This document shows positions 61,165 to 64,000 of a DNA stretch of 64,000 nt, one piece after another (the first letter of the stretch is position 1; each line of letters opens with the position of its first letter). The notes under the pieces were generated by a model. That model had not been told where the DNA came from, made no database searches, and worked only from the letters and a program-made list of their open reading frames with translations. Source of the DNA: Gloeomargarita lithophora Alchichica-D10 (lineage in GTDB: Bacteria; Cyanobacteriota; Cyanobacteriia; Gloeomargaritales; Gloeomargaritaceae); contig NZ_CP017675.1 in assembly GCF_001870225.1 (NCBI RefSeq), positions 1,415,699 through 1,479,698 of the forward strand, given 5' to 3'. Position numbers and translations under genes: made by a program.

Positions 61165-61947
61165 ATGCACCAACCGATTATCGAATTTCGGGATGTTTAT
61201 AAACAGTTAGGGGGGCGCACGATCCTCAACGGGGTCAATTTTGCCATTTATCCCGGCGAGGCGGTGGGGGTCATCGGGCCTTCCGGGGCGGGTAAATCCA
61301 CGACTCTGCGCTTGATTGCCGGACTCATGGCTCCCGATGCGGGGGAGGTGTGGGTGCAGGGCAAACCCCAGGTGCTGGTGGGGGAGGGCGAAATCAGCAA
61401 AGCCCATATTGGCATGGTGTTTCAGGGTTCGGCTTTGTTTGATTCCCTCACGGTGGCGGAAAATGTGGGTTTTTTGCTCTCCGAACACACCCATTCCTCC
61501 CCAGAGCGGGTGCAGGACTTGGTGGAACTCAGTTTAGAACGGGTGGGGTTAAAGGGGATTGGTGAGCGTTATCCGGCGGAATTGTCGGGCGGGATGCGGC
61601 GGCGGGTGGCTTTAGCCAGGGCAATTATTGAAGACCCGGAGGATGAACAGGATGATTTGGATATATTGCTCTACGATGAACCAACCGCAGGGCTAGACCC
61701 GGTGGCCTCACGGGTGATTGAGGATTTGATGCGGAATTTACAAAAGGAAGTGCAACACTCTGCCACTTATGTCGTCGTCACCCACCAGGAAAGCACGATT
61801 CGCCGGGGTACTGACCGGATTTTATTGCTATACAATGGGCAGATTCAATGGCAAGGAAAAGTACAAGAATTAGATACAACCAATGACCCCTACATCACCC
61901 AGTTTATGAGTGGTGATACCATCGGGCCAATTACGATGTTTGAGTAA
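61165..61947 (+). CDS. ABC transporter ATP-binding protein, MlaF/TGD3-like
   Basis: 260 residues. Walker A GPSGAGKST (about 38-46), signature LSGGMRRRVALARAI (about 140-154), Walker B ILLYDEPTAGLDP (about 167-179) and the switch His in VVTHQES. The sequence fits the Mla/TGD lipid transport ATPase family (FSGM-like rather than FSGG, and TGD3-type ending). Partners, an MCE-domain protein and permease, are not in the window, though they are often unlinked in cyanobacteria. The region after its stop changes to lower GC. Confidence 0.9.
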   Translation: MHQPIIEFRDVYKQLGGRTILNGVNFAIYPGEAVGVIGPSGAGKSTTLRLIAGLMAPDAGEVWVQGKPQVLVGEGEISKAHIGMVFQGSALFDSLTVAENVGFLLSEHTHSSPERVQDLVELSLERVGLKGIGERYPAELSGGMRRRVALARAIIEDPEDEQDDLDILLYDEPTAGLDPVASRVIEDLMRNLQKEVQHSATYVVVTHQESTIRRGTDRILLLYNGQIQWQGKVQELDTTNDPYITQFMSGDTIGPITMFE

Positions 61948-62138
61948 GTATTTGCAGTCGGGGTTGTGAGTCATTCGGGATATGATGTTGAAAAAGTCAT
62001 TACAGTAAAATTTACCGAAAAAATCCGTTCGCAAAGCGTGGTAAAGCCATTTCAGCCAAAAATTTTGTATCGGAAGAGTTGCTGGGTGAAAAAAAGTGGT
62101 GTAATCTATAGTTATGCAAAATAAAGAAACCAAGTAAA

Positions 62139-62393
62139 ATGGATGCAATCACAACAAATCAAGCCAAAAGTAACTTAGATGGTCTAGTTGATCAGGTTAT
62201 TGATAATATGCAGCCAACTATTCTTTGTAATGAGAATGGAAATAAGGCTGTTCTAATTTCTCTAAATGAGTTCTCGGCATGGCAAGAAACGATGTATTTG
62301 CTCTCAAATCCCGTAAATTCTGGTCGCTTGATTGCCTCCATTCAGTCAGCAGAGTCTGGGAAAGTGTTTGAAAAGTCTTTAATTGAAGAATGA
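62139..62393 (+). CDS. Phd/YefM family antitoxin
   Basis: 84 residues. N-terminal ITTNQAKSNLDGLVDQVIDNMQPTILCNENGNKAVLISLNEFSAWQETMYLLSNP (about 4-58) is typical YefM/Phd, with the DNA-binding antitoxin fold. The C-terminal SLIEE tail is short. It overlaps the following toxin-like gene by four bases (ATGA), the usual order for YefM/YoeB. Codon usage and GC content differ from the window core, suggesting acquisition. Confidence 0.9.
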   Translation: MDAITTNQAKSNLDGLVDQVIDNMQPTILCNENGNKAVLISLNEFSAWQETMYLLSNPVNSGRLIASIQSAESGKVFEKSLIEE

Positions 62394-62650
62394 GAGTCAT
62401 TTTCACAGAAGAGGGCTGGGAAGATTACCTCTGGTTTCAGGAAATAGACAAGAAACTTCTGAAGCGATTAAATGTTTTGATCAAGGAAATTCAAAGAACG
62501 CCTTTCGATGGAACAGGCAAGCCAGAGCCATTAAGAGCAAACCTGTCTGGATACTGGTCAAGGCAAGTCAGTATTGAGCATCGCTTAGTTTACAAAATCA
62601 CATACGAGTTGCCAACAATCTTTACACCCTACGAATTAATGGGAGATTAG
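62390..62650 (+). CDS. YoeB/Txe-type toxin with an atypical C-terminus
   Basis: 86 residues. RelE/YoeB fold features: FTEEGWEDYLWFQEIDKKLLKRLNVLIKEIQRTPFDGTGKPEPLRANLSGYWSRQVSIEHRLVY (about 4-67). Typical YoeB proteins end with (C)RYHY, holding the catalytic His and Tyr; here the sequence after VYKI is TYELPTIFTPYELMGD and the RYHY end is absent. So the RNase may be inactive or truncated by a recombination event. The ATG overlaps the antitoxin stop. Confidence 0.78.
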   Translation: MRVIFTEEGWEDYLWFQEIDKKLLKRLNVLIKEIQRTPFDGTGKPEPLRANLSGYWSRQVSIEHRLVYKITYELPTIFTPYELMGD

Positions 62651-62652
62651 AA

Positions 62653-62835
62653 ATGTGGAGAGATGAGGTTTTAGAGGAAATCTATAGAATTCGAGAGGAG
62701 CACGCAAAAGCATTCAATTATGATTTGAAGGCTATTTGCAGTGATTTGCGGAAACGACAAGCAGCAAGTGGTAGAAAAATCATTTCTCAACCTCTTCGCC
62801 AGCCGCATAACAAGCCGCTGCACCCGACCGGATAA
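62653..62835 (+). CDS. Small hypothetical protein next to the YoeB-like gene
   Basis: 60 residues, beginning MWRDEVLEEIYRIREEHAKAFNYDLKAICSDLRKRQAASGRKI. Such short helical proteins occur downstream of, or alone near, toxin-antitoxin genes in cyanobacteria and proteobacteria; function unknown. The final 15 residues, ending NKPLHPTG, are encoded by the left arm of the attC-like site and are therefore likely not conserved protein sequence. The gene is AT-rich like its neighbours. Confidence 0.6.
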   Translation: MWRDEVLEEIYRIREEHAKAFNYDLKAICSDLRKRQAASGRKIISQPLRQPHNKPLHPTG

Positions 62836-62890
62836 AAGCTATCTGCTGAGAGTCATAAGTTTTGGCGGCGGGTGAGTTAGGTCGTTAGCT
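62805..62890 (+). repeat. attC-like integron recombination site
   Basis: 86 bases. R''-like GCATAAC (62805-62811), then 9 nt, L''-like CACCCG (62821-62826); after a 42-base loop, L' CGGGTG (62869-62874), then 9 nt, R' GTTAGCT (62884-62890). The inner arms pair exactly, TAAC pairs with GTTA, and the spacing is symmetric (9/9). This is the architecture of an attC single-strand recombination site. The tail PLHPTG in the previous gene is typical of cassette ends. No integrase gene is visible. Confidence 0.62.
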
Positions 62891-63014
62891 AGTTGCGTCT
62901 TTGGGTCAGGGCTTATGTAAAAGTTATCTGCGGGCATCTGCCAACACTGGATTTTTGCGATTTTGGTATAACCGAGGTATAACTAAAGATATATAGACAT
63001 TAGCTGAGGTTACT

Positions 63015-63251
63015 ATGAAAACTGCAATTTCGCTACCAGATTCGGTCTTTGAAGAGGCGGAAGCACTGGCTCAACAGTTGGGATTATCCCGCAGCGAACT
63101 TTACGCTAGAGCGTTACAAGCCTATCTAAAAAGGTACAACCGCAATCAGATGTTGCTGAGGTTAAACCAGGTTTACTCCCAAGAGTCTTCTGATCTCGAT
63201 TCTGTGATGGCAAAGATGCAGTTTACATCCCTGCCTCATGAGGATTGGTAA
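63015..63251 (+). CDS. MazE-like / ribbon-helix-helix antitoxin
   Basis: 78 residues. MKTAISLPDSVFEEAEALAQQLGLSRSELYARALQAYL (about 1-38) is a ribbon-helix-helix DNA-binding domain typical of antitoxins. The C-terminal tail (QESSDLDSVMAKMQFTSLPHEDW) is the toxin-binding part and ends in the MazF start (TAATG overlap). Good context match for mazE. The 180-base gap upstream contains the attC-like site. Confidence 0.88.
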   Translation: MKTAISLPDSVFEEAEALAQQLGLSRSELYARALQAYLKRYNRNQMLLRLNQVYSQESSDLDSVMAKMQFTSLPHEDW

Positions 63252-63634
63252 TGTACCGGGGAGAAGTATGGTGGGCGAACTTACCTGATCCGGTAGGCTC
63301 GGAACCTGGATATCGTCGTCCAGTTTTGGTGGTTCAAGATGATACTTTCACTCAAAGTCGTATCAGCACAGTTATCGTCGTAGTCATTACTTCAAATATT
63401 CGGTTAGCAGAAGCACCGGGCAATGTATTGTTGCCTTATGCGGCATCGGGTTTGTCAAGAGATTCTGTCGCCAATGTTTCACAAATTCTCACAGTTAATA
63501 AAACGTTTTTAGTTGAGCGAATCGGTGCATTACCAGATCACTTGCAGAAGGAAATAGATGAGGGTTTACGAACAATCTTGTATTGGGACTCAAAGAAAAA
63601 TCAAGCCCAAATAAAGCCAAAACTGGCTTTGTGA
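63251..63634 (+). CDS. mazF: MazF/PemK-type mRNA interferase, C-terminus altered by an IS
   Basis: 127 residues from ATG 63251. MazF features: YRGEVWWANLPDPVGSEPGYRRPVLVVQDDTFTQSRISTVIVVVITSN (about 2-49) and LPYAASGLSRDSVANVSQILTVNKTFLVERIGALPDHLQKEIDEGLRTILYW. After ILYW, the last 15 or so residues (DSKKNQAQIKPKLAL) are encoded inside the end of an IS701-type element on the opposite strand, so the natural stop was likely lost when the IS inserted. The catalytic Arg and Ser-Thr region are intact. Confidence 0.88.
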   Translation: MYRGEVWWANLPDPVGSEPGYRRPVLVVQDDTFTQSRISTVIVVVITSNIRLAEAPGNVLLPYAASGLSRDSVANVSQILTVNKTFLVERIGALPDHLQKEIDEGLRTILYWDSKKNQAQIKPKLAL

Positions 63635-64000
63635 GCGGCAAATACGTCACGATTAATGGTTAGCCATTCAAAGAAACGAAAGGAAATAGCAGTTCTAAAG
63701 GCTTCTAAAGCTTCAGTAAAAGTGTTCAAAGGTTTAGTTGCCCACCTACGTCTAAAACCGCCAGTCAATTGATGCCAAAGAATAAAAGTATAAGCACAAA
63801 ATACCAAGATAAAATGTCGCATGAGACTGGTTTTATCTCGGACTTGATATTCCTTTAACTCTAAAAATCCTTTCGCTTCTCGATAGAAAACCTCTACCCA
63901 ATTACGTTGAGCATAGGTCTTGACTATCCATTCTGGAGTGACAACAGATGCAGAAACATTGCTAATAAAGTAGTCAATATCAGTGGCCTCAGAGAAAGTA
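63601..64000 (-). mobile_element. IS701-type transposase, C-terminal part (runs off the window)
   Basis: The minus strand is open from the right edge to TGA at 63601, about 132 residues. It includes NWVEVFYREAKGFLELKEYQVRDKTSLMRHFILVFCAYTFILWHQLTG, the conserved C-terminal portion of IS701-family DDE transposases, where the Glu of EVFYREAKG is the third catalytic acid. N-terminal part lies outside the window. Its 3' end overlaps the mazF tail, showing that the inserted element terminates in or just beyond that gene. Confidence 0.85.

Overview
The window is chromosomal DNA from a cyanobacterium. The evidence is a set of oxygenic-phototroph genes: an NblA phycobilisome-degradation protein, Thf1/Psb29, a high-light-inducible protein, CRR7, a Ycf37-like photosystem I assembly factor, MPBQ/MSBQ methyltransferase, plant-type [2Fe-2S] ferredoxins and ferredoxin-dependent glutamate synthase. 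Most of the sequence is GC-rich and densely packed, with many 1-35 bp gene overlaps. A Gloeomargarita-like or thermophilic unicellular lineage would fit, but I cannot fix the genus from sequence alone.

Layout. 0-6.6 kb: edge of a ThyX-like gene, plsY, crr7, a nuclease-fold protein, a Ycf37-like TPR protein and an HLIP on the minus strand; then a membrane GTPase, YtxH and DUF948 proteins and der on the plus strand. 6.8-25 kb: a CBS/coiled-coil signalling protein, nnr, a Tat-type peroxiredoxin, dprA, gltS, two orphan solute-binding proteins (one apparently frameshifted at a G10 tract), an aspartate aminotransferase, thf1, rbfA, a transglutaminase, a VWA lipoprotein, a glycosyltransferase, rsmB and corA. 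25-38 kb: two tRNAs, asparaginase, an HxlR/AhpD-like/SMR accessory unit, a universal stress protein, MPBQ methyltransferase, mnmA, ribBA, nblA and pdxH. 38-50 kb: an oxidoreductase, an AI-2E family transporter, a Dus enzyme, a PP2C/HATPase partner-switching pair, tandem ferredoxins, fmt and an AT-rich MNT/HEPN pair. 50-62 kb: fasciclin protein, glsF, a CofE-like protein, ruvX, cobM, a ROK kinase and an Mla-type ABC ATPase. 62-64 kb: an AT-rich accessory edge with a YefM/YoeB-like pair, an attC-like site, a MazE/MazF-like pair and a partial IS701-type transposase.

The most interesting non-coding content is a family of short non-autonomous repeats. Five copies are exactly 110 bp by my count. 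They have imperfect terminal inverted repeats (GGACACCTCTA-like), a GC-rich internal hairpin and, in three copies, perfect 4-bp target duplications. They occur in both orientations, usually abut gene ends, and in two places the first base of the element completes the upstream stop codon. A related sequence forms a tandem array at 26.2-26.5 kb. Other points for follow-up are the G10 frameshift inside a Tat lipoprotein signal, the attC-like site, the structured leader of glsF and the HxlR direct-repeat operator.
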